From positions 1 through 38,229 of the forward strand of contig DUFA01000122.1 in the NCBI GenBank assembly GCA_011191975.1: DNA of 38,229 bases, in the 5' to 3' direction. The notes under the pieces were generated by a model. The model ran no database searches. It was not told the DNA's origin and was given only the letters and a program-made list of their open reading frames with translations. This DNA comes from Dehalococcoidia bacterium (GTDB lineage Bacteria; Chloroflexota; Dehalococcoidia; Dehalococcoidales; UBA2162). Below, piece by piece: positions 23,296 to 30,550 of this stretch. The position numbers and the translations under genes were made by a program. Positions within the stretch are counted from its first letter, which is position 1. Each line of letters starts with the position of its first letter.

Positions 23296-24273
23296 ATGGG
23301 TGATGTTCTGAAAGGAAAGGTTGCGGTGGTGTCGGGTTCCGGGCAGGGGATAGGTCGAAGCATTGCGATAACACTTGCCGGAGAAGGTGCGAAGGTGGTT
23401 ACCAATAACCGTAAACCGGGTTCGACGGGTTTCGTCCACCTGAAGCCCGAGCATTATGAAGCATTGACACAGGAGCAGAAGGACTGGGTGAACAAACTGA
23501 CGAAGGAATATAACGGTGACGCCGAAACCACCGCTAAAACGATCAAGGAACGTGGTGGTGAAGCCACTCCGTTCTTCGGAGATATATCCGATTTTGAAAC
23601 CGCCGGGAAACTGATACAGACAGCGGTGGATACCTACAGAAAAATAGATATACTGGTGAATGTTGCCGGGGCTTTCGGTTTCAGTAATATCTGGGAGATG
23701 CCCAGGGAATTATGGGACCATGTCGTTCCGATAAAGCCGGGTGGATACTTTAATACCATACGTCATGCTGCTCCTCACATGATGGAGCAGAAGTGGGGGA
23801 GGATCATCAACTGCACTTCATTGTCCTGGATAGGAGACAGCCTGAACCATGCCGAGTATGCTGCTGCCAATGCCGGTGTGGTCGGGCTGACGAGAGCTGC
23901 CGCCAGCGAACTGTATGAGTACGGTATTACCTGCAATGCCTTTTCACCGTTCGCCCGGACAAGGGCTTCTTTCGAGTTAATCGCCTATAATATGGCGGTC
24001 ATGGGTGCTGATTCAAGGTCGTCTCTTGAGATGACACCGCATCCTGACGGCATTGGGCCGATGATCGTTTTCCTGGCTTCGGATCAGACTGCCCATATCA
24101 GCGGTTCGTGCTTCAACATCTCGGGGACCAGCGTCGGCCTTTACAGCAAACCCGAGACGGTGGCGAGTATATCTGAGCCTGAAGGCGGCCAGTGGACGGT
24201 AGAGGAAATAATGAAACGGGCGCCCGGCATGTTCGAAGGGTATGAGATCCAGGTGGTCAAACGGATGCGGTAA
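23296..24273 (+). CDS. short-chain dehydrogenase/reductase with Lys replaced in YxxxK
   Basis: 325-residue SDR-superfamily protein. The cofactor motif GSGQGIGRS (residues 14-22) and NVAGAFG are present, as is catalytic Ser175 (NCTSLSW) and Tyr188. The usual lysine of Y-x-x-x-K is Asn192 (Y-A-A-A-N, codon AAT). It has an insertion of about 35 residues after the second beta strand (GFVHLKPEHYEALTQEQKDW) and a C-terminal extension of some 45 residues, so it is longer than classical SDRs (about 250) and resembles the larger multi-step oxidoreductases of anaerobes. The lost lysine may impair hydride transfer or be replaced by another residue. Substrate unknown. It has its own promoter and is followed by a hairpin terminator facing the next gene. 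Confidence 0.88.
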   Translation: MGDVLKGKVAVVSGSGQGIGRSIAITLAGEGAKVVTNNRKPGSTGFVHLKPEHYEALTQEQKDWVNKLTKEYNGDAETTAKTIKERGGEATPFFGDISDFETAGKLIQTAVDTYRKIDILVNVAGAFGFSNIWEMPRELWDHVVPIKPGGYFNTIRHAAPHMMEQKWGRIINCTSLSWIGDSLNHAEYAAANAGVVGLTRAAASELYEYGITCNAFSPFARTRASFELIAYNMAVMGADSRSSLEMTPHPDGIGPMIVFLASDQTAHISGSCFNISGTSVGLYSKPETVASISEPEGGQWTVEEIMKRAPGMFEGYEIQVVKRMR

Positions 24274-24302
24274 GAAAATCATGTACATTACTGAAAATTG
24301 AA

Positions 24303-24328
24303 AAGGGGCGGTACTAGTACCGCCCCTT
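24303..24328 (-). terminator. intrinsic terminator of the DUF5679 gene
   Basis: A perfect 26-base palindrome, AAGGGGCGGTAC with GTACCGCCCCTT. On the minus strand it is followed by TTCAATTTTC, and it lies 30 bases after the DUF5679 stop; in the plus direction the following bases are less T-rich. It may stop both converging transcripts. Confidence 0.7.
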
Positions 24329-24357
24329 ATGATGAAAGCTTTCAAAGCTTTTATAAG

Positions 24358-24498
24358 TTAAGCCTTACCGATCCGGAACATCTTAGTCCCGCAGTTGGGG
24401 CATGTACCTTGTGTCGCTGGTTTACCATTCTTCATGGTGATTGCCTTCGGGTCTTTCATCTCCCTCTTGGCTCTGCATTTAACACAATACGCCTGCAC
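24358..24498 (-). CDS. DUF5679 zinc-ribbon small protein
   Basis: 46-residue protein, starting at GTG 24498 with a full AGGAGGTG ribosome site, reading MQAYCVKCRAKREMKDPKAI then TMKNGKP and CPNCGTKMFRIGKA. Two CxxC pairs (CVKC and CPNC) form a small zinc ribbon; this is the DUF5679 family, found widely in bacteria as tiny stand-alone proteins. It probably binds Zn and may bind nucleic acid, but no function is established. It is followed by a strong hairpin terminator. Its own promoter lies in the AT-rich stretch to the right (24500-24640). Confidence 0.88.
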   Translation of the reverse strand: MQAYCVKCRAKREMKDPKAITMKNGKPATQGTCPNCGTKMFRIGKA

Positions 24499-24680
24499 CG
24501 TATCACCTCCTTTTTCAGAAAATCGACTAATTACCTGAGAATAGACTATCCATTACAGAAAAGTCAATAGCTAAAATCAATAATTTATGCCTATTTTTCA
24601 TCAATTGCGTGATTTTTCTAACTAATTGATGGATTTTTCGTTATAATCTATGAAAACAGCAGAACAAGAGGAGGATCATA

Positions 24681-25118
24681 ATGAAGAAAATTGGAATTCT
24701 AATGATAGTAGTAACAGCTGTGTTAATCCTCACCTTTACAGGCTGCAGCGATGCTACTTCTAACAAGCTGGAAGATACCAAGTGGGTGCTGGTATCATAT
24801 GGTGATCGGGATAATCCCAAGGACGTTATAGAGGGGACAGAGATTACAGCAACTTTTAACAGCGCCGACGATAGAGTGACCGGTTCGGCTGGATGTAACA
24901 ACTATTTCGGTAGTTACGAGACAAAGGACGGACTTAGTTTAGGTATGCTTGCCAACACGGAGATGTGGTGTGGCGAGCCTGAAGGTAGAATGGACCAGGA
25001 GACCGGATACCTGAAGATATTGCAAGCATCAAAGAGTTATACGGTTAAAGGTTCTAGATTGACAATCGATTGCGGTGACAACGTGTTAATTTACACAGCA
25101 TCCGAAGCTGTTAACTAG
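24681..25118 (+). CDS. META-domain (HslJ-like) lipoprotein
   Basis: 145-residue lipoprotein. An N-terminal lipoprotein signal ends in the lipobox TGC with Cys22 as the lipidated residue, so it is anchored on the outside of the membrane. The body is one META domain: LEDTKWVLVSYG, then a beta-rich part with VTGSAGCNNYFGSYETKDGL (the family's CNxxxG-type segment) and the closing MDQETGYLKILQASKSYTVK. The family includes HslJ and surface proteins of unknown role. GAGGAGGATCATA precedes the ATG. A TATAAT box lies at 24642-24647. The stop TAG is followed directly by the left end of the second MITE-like copy. Confidence 0.85.
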   Translation: MKKIGILMIVVTAVLILTFTGCSDATSNKLEDTKWVLVSYGDRDNPKDVIEGTEITATFNSADDRVTGSAGCNNYFGSYETKDGLSLGMLANTEMWCGEPEGRMDQETGYLKILQASKSYTVKGSRLTIDCGDNVLIYTASEAVN

Positions 25119-25271
25119 TACCTCGTTGCACAGTAAAGTAGGAAAATCAAGCCGTTCGTGGTGAGTCTGTCGAACCACAACGGCGCCCTTCGACAAGCTC
25201 AGAGCTTGTCCCGTACTAGATACGGGGGCGAACGGAATAATAATAACAATAATTGCCGCAACTAAGGACTA
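25118..25271. mobile_element. MITE-like repeat, copy 2
   Basis: 154-base copy that aligns with 19079-19206 from GTAC to CTAAGGACTA, with one insertion of about 26 bases (CTTGTCCCGTACTAGATACG region) after CGACAAGCTCAG. Imperfect 15-base terminal inverted repeats are visible: CTAGTACCTCGTTGC at the left and GCAACTAAGGACTAG at the right (12 of 15 match). The right end supplies the last codons SP and stop TAG of the histidine kinase gene. Central hairpin is as in copy 1. It is non-coding. Confidence 0.65.
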
Positions 25272-26722
25272 GCACCATCGTCCCGGTGAAAGGAACGCGA
25301 GGGCAGGGTAATGATGAACTGAGTTCCTTCACCGGGTTCACTTTTTACCCTTATTTCTCCATTATGACGGGTTATTATCTCCCTGACGATCGCCAGTCCA
25401 AGTCCGAATCCGGTTCTTAATCCGCTTGCCTGGTAGAAACGCTCGAAGACGTACGGGATCTGTTCTGGTGGAATCCCGGGCCCGGTATCTGAAATCATTA
25501 TTTCAACTTTATTGTTTTCTTTATTCCTGCCGTGAATTAATATTTCACCTTGACGGGGTGTATTTTTCAGGGCGTTATCCAGCAAATTACTAAAAACCTG
25601 TTCCAGCCGGTCTTCGTCGCCGGATACCGGCACCAGTGGCTCGATATCCGTGATCAGTCGGACGCCTGTTTCTTCAGCCCGGAGACTGAATACTTCCTGG
25701 CAATGAAGGAGAAGTTCTTTCAAATCGACTGGTTCAAGCAATATATCCAGCTGCCCTGCCTGCATGCGTGACAACTCAAGTAATTGGTTGACTTGCTTTA
25801 TCATTCGCTTCGATTCATCATCAATCACTCTGGCTGCATTCTCTCGGGCTTCATCGTCTTTTGCGGTGCCGTCAAGAATTGCCTGGGCGAATCCCTGGAT
25901 CGATGTCAAAGGAGTTCTCAGCTGGTGTGAGACATCGGCAACGAAATGCCTGAGTTGCATCTGTGATTGTTTTACCTTTCCAGCCATTTGATTGAAGTGC
26001 GCAGCTAATGTTTTAATTTCTTTCGGACCCTGGACCGGCACTTCCTGGTCATAATCTCCCTCGGCAATTTTATCAGCTGCTGCTGTAACTTTTTTTACGG
26101 GAAGGTATACAGAACGTGCAATAAGGAAAGCAATTACTATCGATACAGCCAGTGCGATCAATCCGATCCTAAGGAAGGGTCCGAACAAACCGGCAAGTAT
26201 GGATAAGGTACCGGTTCTTGGTACGGCGAGTGTGAGAGTTTCAAAGTTTAAAAAAGCTTGGGTAGTAAACAGTCTACCTATATAATACGAGGTATATACA
26301 AAAGTCCTGCCGTCCGACGCTTCGAACGTACCCTGTACAGGTTTGATTTCGCTTGCCAACGCGCTTACTGATGGCGGTTGGGTCATCTGCGGTTTTACTA
26401 TCGGTAGTTGACTTATCTGCAAGGTTTCTTCTTTCGGGGATATATTTCTCACTATTTTGCCGGTTTTGTCAGCCAGGAAAATATAAACATTATTATTAGC
26501 AGCCTGTTCCTGAAGGTCTTCAAGCAGGTTTCTCCAGGTCTCTTCTCCTCTAGCCAGCGAAAGCACCTGGACGTAAATCGGTCTTGCCATGTTAGTAAGT
26601 TGATCCAGGCTGTATCTATCGCGAATACTCTGGAGAGATACGGTAACCGCTAATGCTACTACCGCCAGGCAGAGGATAATAACCGTAGCAAACGACAGGA
26701 TCAGACGCATCCGAAGACTCAT
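25262..26722 (-). CDS. sensor histidine kinase (HAMP-HisKA-HATPase)
   Basis: 486-residue membrane sensor kinase. Two membrane helices (about residues 5-29 and 178-203) enclose an extracellular sensor domain of about 150 residues. A HAMP domain follows (205-255), then HisKA with the phosphoaccepting His266 in the segment FVADVSHQLRTPLT, and a HATPase_c domain with the N box NLLDNALKNTP, G1 DTGPGIPPEQ, F box FERFYQ and G2 GFGLGLAIV. All catalytic boxes are intact. It overlaps the response regulator stop by four bases (ATGA), a classic RR-HK operon. Its last residues, ASP and TAG, come from the right end of the MITE-like repeat. The signal sensed is unknown. Confidence 0.93.
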   Translation of the reverse strand: MSLRMRLILSFATVIILCLAVVALAVTVSLQSIRDRYSLDQLTNMARPIYVQVLSLARGEETWRNLLEDLQEQAANNNVYIFLADKTGKIVRNISPKEETLQISQLPIVKPQMTQPPSVSALASEIKPVQGTFEASDGRTFVYTSYYIGRLFTTQAFLNFETLTLAVPRTGTLSILAGLFGPFLRIGLIALAVSIVIAFLIARSVYLPVKKVTAAADKIAEGDYDQEVPVQGPKEIKTLAAHFNQMAGKVKQSQMQLRHFVADVSHQLRTPLTSIQGFAQAILDGTAKDDEARENAARVIDDESKRMIKQVNQLLELSRMQAGQLDILLEPVDLKELLLHCQEVFSLRAEETGVRLITDIEPLVPVSGDEDRLEQVFSNLLDNALKNTPRQGEILIHGRNKENNKVEIMISDTGPGIPPEQIPYVFERFYQASGLRTGFGLGLAIVREIITRHNGEIRVKSEPGEGTQFIITLPSRSFHRDDGASP

Positions 26723-27402
26723 TCTGTTTCATCTCCCGTGGTAATCTTGTATCCGGTGCCCCGAATAGTCTCGATACGCACTCCGGAGCCGGCCAGCTTG
26801 TCCCGTAAGTGGTTGACGTGGACGTCAACGGTCCGGCTTTCTCCGTAGTAGTCGAATCCCCATACATCCTCAAGCAGTTTTTCCCGACTGAGTACGATGC
26901 CTGGATTCCTGATGAAGGTTGACAGTAAAGAGAATTCCTTAGTCCTGAGTTTGACTGGGCGGCTTTTTACTGTCACTTCCTGCCTGGGGAAATCTATCCT
27001 CAGTTTTCCCATTTCCGCGATATCTCCGGGTTGTTGCCCGACCTGATAGCGCCGTAGAATTGCTCTGACCCTGGCGACAAGCTCCCGTGGATTGAAGGGT
27101 TTGGTAAGGTAATCATCGGCGCCGAGTTCAAGACCGACGATTTTATCGATATCCTCTTTACGGGCGGTCAGCATCAGGATTGGGGTATCGCTTTGAGTTC
27201 TTATCTGGCGGCATACCTCGTAACCATCGATATCAGGCAGCATAAGATCAAGCAGTATAAGGTCGGGATTCACGGCACGTTGTTTTAAAACTGCATCGGT
27301 GCCATTAGCAGCTTCATCTACCTCATAACCTTCCCTTTCAAGGTAGAGTCTTACCAGTTCAATGATATGGGCTTCGTCATCGACTACCAGTATCTTCGGC
27401 AT
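26719..27402 (-). CDS. OmpR/PhoB-family response regulator
   Basis: 227-residue DNA-binding response regulator. The receiver domain (1-120) has KILVVDDEAHIIELVRLYLE, the phosphoacceptor aspartate in DLILLDLMLPDIDGYEV and the switch Lys in ADDYLTKPFNPREL. The C-terminal winged helix (about 130-225) has TVKSRPVKLRTKEFSLLSTF and SRTVDVHVNHLRDKL. I chose the ATG at 27402 because the perfect TATAAT at 27441-27436 lies downstream of a possible TTG at 27447, which would therefore be untranscribed. It is the first gene of the RR-HK operon and is a candidate regulator of the secreted three-repeat gene upstream. Confidence 0.93.
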   Translation of the reverse strand: MPKILVVDDEAHIIELVRLYLEREGYEVDEAANGTDAVLKQRAVNPDLILLDLMLPDIDGYEVCRQIRTQSDTPILMLTARKEDIDKIVGLELGADDYLTKPFNPRELVARVRAILRRYQVGQQPGDIAEMGKLRIDFPRQEVTVKSRPVKLRTKEFSLLSTFIRNPGIVLSREKLLEDVWGFDYYGESRTVDVHVNHLRDKLAGSGVRIETIRGTGYKITTGDETE

Positions 27403-27435
27403 CTGTTTTTTCTGCCGGGGTTTATTTTTACGGTT

Positions 27436-27464
27436 ATTATACTCCAAAGCTTCGTACCTGCCTA
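27436..27464 (-). promoter_or_regulatory. promoter of the RR-HK operon
   Basis: On the minus strand, TAGGCA (27464-27459), 17 bases, perfect TATAAT (27441-27436). Transcription would start near 27429, about 27 bases before the ATG at 27402, which fixes the start of the response regulator. Confidence 0.6.
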
Positions 27465-27477
27465 TACTTTACGTAAA

Positions 27478-27508
27478 ACCAGGCCGGCTCGTATCAAGTC
27501 GGCCTGGT
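27478..27508 (-). terminator. intrinsic terminator after the three-repeat secreted protein gene
   Basis: ACCAGGCCG and CGGCCTGGT (27478-27486 and 27500-27508) pair over nine bases with a 13-base loop. On the minus strand the stem is followed by TTTTAC and it lies 20 bases after the stop of the gene at 27529. Confidence 0.65.
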
Positions 27509-27528
27509 ATACGCGTGCCTTGATTTCA

Positions 27529-28839
27529 CTACTGAAGAGTATCATCTGTAGTGATTGTGGGATTCTGTAAATTCGGGCGTAATGAAGTAGCGTTACCACT
27601 GTTGCGGTAAGGTTTCACACTGTTTTCAGAAATGTCTTTATCCGGGCTGTTGATGATGTGGATGGTAGTCCAGCCAGGGAAATAGCCCGGTTTGACTGTA
27701 ATCAGCAGGTAATGGCCCTTTTCCTCGAATACATGGTTAACCTGACCTGATCCGTTCGTTCGTCCCAGGAATTCACCATATATGTCCATCAAGGATTCAT
27801 AGTCCTTGTCTTCGGCGGCAACAACAGTATCCTGTTTGAGCGCCTTCAGATCTGCCTGGAGCGATCCCATATTATCTCTGGTCAGCGCCCATACACCAGC
27901 ACCTTGTACTGGTTCGGTAGTTCTGCGATCGGTTACCGTCATTGTTACCTCATCACCAACACGGGCGCGTTTTGGGGCTTCGATAGCCAGAGCCTTGAAA
28001 GTTGGTTCGCCGATCCGGATGCCAGCTTTTCCGGGGATGTATCCACGTTTGATTGAGATCAGAAGGTAACCACCTTCTTCGGAAAATGCATGATCGAGCT
28101 TTCCGTGGCGGTCCGTTCGTCCGAGGAACTCACCGTAAATATTTGCCAGGGATTCGTAATCGATGTCTTCGGCTGCGATATCAGAACTTTCTCTTATCGC
28201 GTTGATCTCGTTATGAAATTTTTCCGCTTTTTCTTTAGTGAATGCCCAGATACCGGCATTTTCAATGGGAGTACCAGTACCTCGTTGAGTGACAGTCATG
28301 GTGACAGTTTCATTCACAAGAGCCTTCTGGGGTGCATCGAGTACCATTGCTTTCGGTATGGTGCCGATACGTATGGTAGTAAATCCGGGGTAGTAACCTC
28401 TCTTCACTGCAGCCAGCAGGTAAATCCCTGTGGCTTCAAAGCCGTGATACACTCTGCCGTCGGAACCTGTTGCTCCAATGAATGTACCATGAACGCTGGC
28501 AAGTGCTTCATAGTCTTTCTTGTCGACCGGAGTCGACTCATCTTCCGCCAGTCTTCTGACTTCTTCCTTCATGATTTCTGCCTGGTCACGGGTAAAAGCC
28601 CAGACTCCTGCTCCTTCGAAAGGTTCCTGGTTCCATCTGAGAAAGACTCTCATCGATATTCTCTGGTTCTCCATGGCGATTCTCGGCGCTACTATTGCCA
28701 GAGAACCAATATATGGATGTTCGGGATTAGCTACGGAAACATCTTCATCTGCTGCCATTGCGATGACCGGCGATAAACAGAGCACTGCCGTTACTACAAG
28801 TATTGGTAACATTGTTAACCATTTTTTCATCCTTTTCAT
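27529..28839 (-). CDS. secreted protein of three tandem beta-rich repeats, unknown function
   Basis: 436-residue exported protein. A Sec signal peptide ends around residue 29 (PVIAMA, then DEDVS). The mature part is built of three tandem repeats of about 115 residues (about 48-158, 164-277 and 283-396). Each has a strand set (TMTVTQR-like), the sequence AGVWAFTRD or AGIWAFTKE, an acidic helix, DYESLANIYGEFLGRT or a variant, then GGYLLISIKRGYIPG, which looks like an Ig-like or carboxypeptidase-regulatory-like fold. I recognise no family. A low-complexity Asn/Ser/Pro tail (397-436) follows. AAGGAG lies six bases before the ATG. The adjacent two-component system and the direct repeats upstream suggest regulation by that system. 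It may be a surface or matrix protein. Confidence 0.7.
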   Translation of the reverse strand: MKRMKKWLTMLPILVVTAVLCLSPVIAMAADEDVSVANPEHPYIGSLAIVAPRIAMENQRISMRVFLRWNQEPFEGAGVWAFTRDQAEIMKEEVRRLAEDESTPVDKKDYEALASVHGTFIGATGSDGRVYHGFEATGIYLLAAVKRGYYPGFTTIRIGTIPKAMVLDAPQKALVNETVTMTVTQRGTGTPIENAGIWAFTKEKAEKFHNEINAIRESSDIAAEDIDYESLANIYGEFLGRTDRHGKLDHAFSEEGGYLLISIKRGYIPGKAGIRIGEPTFKALAIEAPKRARVGDEVTMTVTDRRTTEPVQGAGVWALTRDNMGSLQADLKALKQDTVVAAEDKDYESLMDIYGEFLGRTNGSGQVNHVFEEKGHYLLITVKPGYFPGWTTIHIINSPDKDISENSVKPYRNSGNATSLRPNLQNPTITTDDTLQ

Positions 28840-28881
28840 TTTTTTCTCCTTTTTCTATAGTTTTCGTATATTAATTTGCAG

Positions 28882-28902
28882 TTAATCATTTATCTCTTTC
28901 AT
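28882..28902 (-). CDS. mini-ORF (6 aa) with a perfect ribosome site before the three-repeat gene
   Basis: AAAGGAGG lies ahead of ATG AAA GAG ATA AAT GAT TAA. The sequence AAAGGAGGAAAAAAATGAAA closely repeats the ribosome site and start of the real gene 63 bases downstream (AAAGGAGAAAAAAATGAAA), so it may be a local duplication or a leader mini-ORF. A functional role is not shown. Confidence 0.3.
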   Translation of the reverse strand: MKEIND

Positions 28903-28922
28903 TTTTTTCCTCCTTTGTGTTG

Positions 28923-28987
28923 CTTATAGTTCAATGTTAAAGGGGGATTGTTATCCCGGTTTTATCCGAATGTAAAATCTGTGTAAA
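28923..28987 (-). promoter_or_regulatory. possible activator-dependent promoter with 11-bp-spaced direct repeats
   Basis: On the minus strand, TTTACA-N5-TTTACA (28987-28982 and 28976-28971) has the 11-base period typical of OmpR/PhoP-type binding boxes. A TATAAG box follows at 28928-28923 with no good -35, as expected for an activated promoter. The repeats also lie just upstream of the divergent promoter at 29002, so they may control both directions. Confidence 0.4.
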
Positions 28988-29001
28988 ATCTCTGGTTCTA
29001 T

Positions 29002-29030
29002 TTGATAAAACTAACTCTTCGAGATAGAAT
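29002..29030 (+). promoter_or_regulatory. promoter of the first methyltransferase gene
   Basis: TTGATA (29002-29007), 17 bases, TAGAAT (29025-29030). The predicted transcript start (about 29037) coincides with the start codon at 29036-29041, so the mRNA would be leaderless or nearly so. Confidence 0.6.
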
Positions 29031-29038
29031 ACGGTTTG

Positions 29039-30382
29039 ATGTTCGAAAACGAAATAAGGCAAGTCACGACAACCTCCCAAGATAAGATGGATTTGATGTT
29101 CGATACCTGGCTTAACAGCCAGCACCTTGATTTTGTAAATTCTGAAGCGGAAAGAGCCTACCAGGAAAGGGTACTGAGGATGAAAAACGTTGTTCAACTG
29201 AAAGTACCCGACAGGATTCCTATTTATGCAAACATCGGGTTTTTCCCCGCGTATTATGCTGGAATTACAACACAAGAGGCGATGTATGATTATGATAAGC
29301 TGATCAATGCCTGGAGAGATTATATACTCGATCTTCAGCCGGACGTACATGGCGGTTCAGCAGTCCCCGGCCCCGGGAGATCATATGAAATTCTTGATTA
29401 TACATTGTATTTATGGCCGGGGCACGGCACCGCTTCCGATTCTCCCTACCAGTGCGTAGAGAAAGAATATATGAAGGCGAATGAGTATGACGACCTGATC
29501 CGGGATCCGTCCGATTTCCTGATGCGTAAGTATATGCCCCGTATTTTCGGAAAACTCCAGGCTTTTCAAAAACTCGGGGGTCTTGGTTCTCTCCTCCAGA
29601 TGCCTTTTACCAGCACGTATCTTACTACCTTCGGTCATCCTGAAATGCGGATCGCCCTTGAAGCTCTTATGTCTGCCGGAGAAGAAGCGATTAAATGGCG
29701 TAAAGCGGTTTCTACCTGTAATAGACAGATTGCCGAATCCGGATATCCTCTAGTTGCAGGCGGCTCGACACTGGCACCTTATGACGCGATTGCCGATACT
29801 CTAAGGGGTAGTCAGGGTGTGATGACCGACCTATACAGGCAGCCCGATAAACTTCTGGAAGCAATGGAGAAACTTGCACCAGTAATGGTAGAATTGGGAG
29901 CGGAAGCCGCTCGTGCCACAGGAAGGCCGTTGATATTCATCCCTCTCCACAAGGGTGCCGACGGATTCATGTCCGATAAACAGTATAAGACTTTTTACTG
30001 GCCGACCCTGAAAAAGATGATAATGGAGTATATAGAACAGGGAATGGTACCGTTTCTATTTGCTGAAGGCGAATATACTTCACGGCTGGATATAATCGGA
30101 GATATACCGAAAGGAAAGGTTATCTGGCACTTTGATTTTACCGATATGGCGCTGGCCAAACAAGCACTACACGGTATAGCCTGCATAGCCGGAAATGTCC
30201 CGATAAGCCTGCTGAATACGGGAACGCCTGATGAAGTACGGAAGTACTGTAAAAAACTGATCGATGTAGCTGGTAAAGACGGGGGATTTATCATGACAAG
30301 CGGTGGAGTGATAGATAAAGCCAGGCCGGAAAATGTCAGGGCTATGATTGAGTTCACAAAAGAATACGGGGTATACCGTTAA
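29039..30382 (+). CDS. URO-D-family corrinoid methyltransferase, paralogue 1
   Basis: 447-residue protein of the uroporphyrinogen decarboxylase (URO-D/MtaA/CmuA-like) superfamily, a TIM barrel used by corrinoid-dependent methyltransferases. The N-terminal part has QERVLRMKNVVQLKVPDRIP. The core has LYLWPGHG, LRGSQGVMTDLYRQPDKLL, IPLHKGADGFMSDKQYKTFY and WPTLKKMI. The C-terminal part has the WHFDF ... HGIACIAGN segment, with a His and a Cys shared by paralogues 2 and 3. Like paralogue 4 it has an N-terminal extension of about 30 residues. Because it lies next to a corrinoid protein and a RACE activase it is probably a substrate-specific or folate-side methyltransferase rather than a haem-pathway decarboxylase. 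The methyl donor is unknown. No ribosome site; see the leaderless promoter. An internal ATG at 29087 is an alternative start. Confidence 0.85.
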   Translation: MFENEIRQVTTTSQDKMDLMFDTWLNSQHLDFVNSEAERAYQERVLRMKNVVQLKVPDRIPIYANIGFFPAYYAGITTQEAMYDYDKLINAWRDYILDLQPDVHGGSAVPGPGRSYEILDYTLYLWPGHGTASDSPYQCVEKEYMKANEYDDLIRDPSDFLMRKYMPRIFGKLQAFQKLGGLGSLLQMPFTSTYLTTFGHPEMRIALEALMSAGEEAIKWRKAVSTCNRQIAESGYPLVAGGSTLAPYDAIADTLRGSQGVMTDLYRQPDKLLEAMEKLAPVMVELGAEAARATGRPLIFIPLHKGADGFMSDKQYKTFYWPTLKKMIMEYIEQGMVPFLFAEGEYTSRLDIIGDIPKGKVIWHFDFTDMALAKQALHGIACIAGNVPISLLNTGTPDEVRKYCKKLIDVAGKDGGFIMTSGGVIDKARPENVRAMIEFTKEYGVYR

Positions 30383-30417
30383 GGTAAAAGTGAAAAAATC
30401 CCCGTAAAAAGCAGGAT

Positions 30418-30446
30418 TTGATTATTCTAAGAAAATTCTGTATAAA
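30418..30446 (+). promoter_or_regulatory. promoter of the corrinoid-protein gene
   Basis: TTGATT (30418-30423), 17 bases, TATAAA (30441-30446). It predicts a transcript starting near 30453, with an untranslated leader of about 98 bases. Confidence 0.6.
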
Positions 30447-30456
30447 TATAGACTGA

Positions 30457-30493
30457 AAAGGGTAATATGATGTAGAATACGGAGTTACCCTTT
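30457..30493 (+). promoter_or_regulatory. 5'-terminal hairpin in the corrinoid-protein mRNA
   Basis: AAAGGGTAA and TTACCCTTT (30457-30465 and 30485-30493) form a nine-base stem with a 19-base loop, starting about four bases after the predicted transcript start. Such end-proximal hairpins can protect mRNA. A weak terminator role for the upstream gene is the alternative, but the following sequence is alternating TA rather than poly-T. Confidence 0.4.
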
Positions 30494-30550
30494 ATATATA
30501 TATTACGCAAATAAATATTCAAGCATAATAACAAGGAGGATAAAAAGGTA

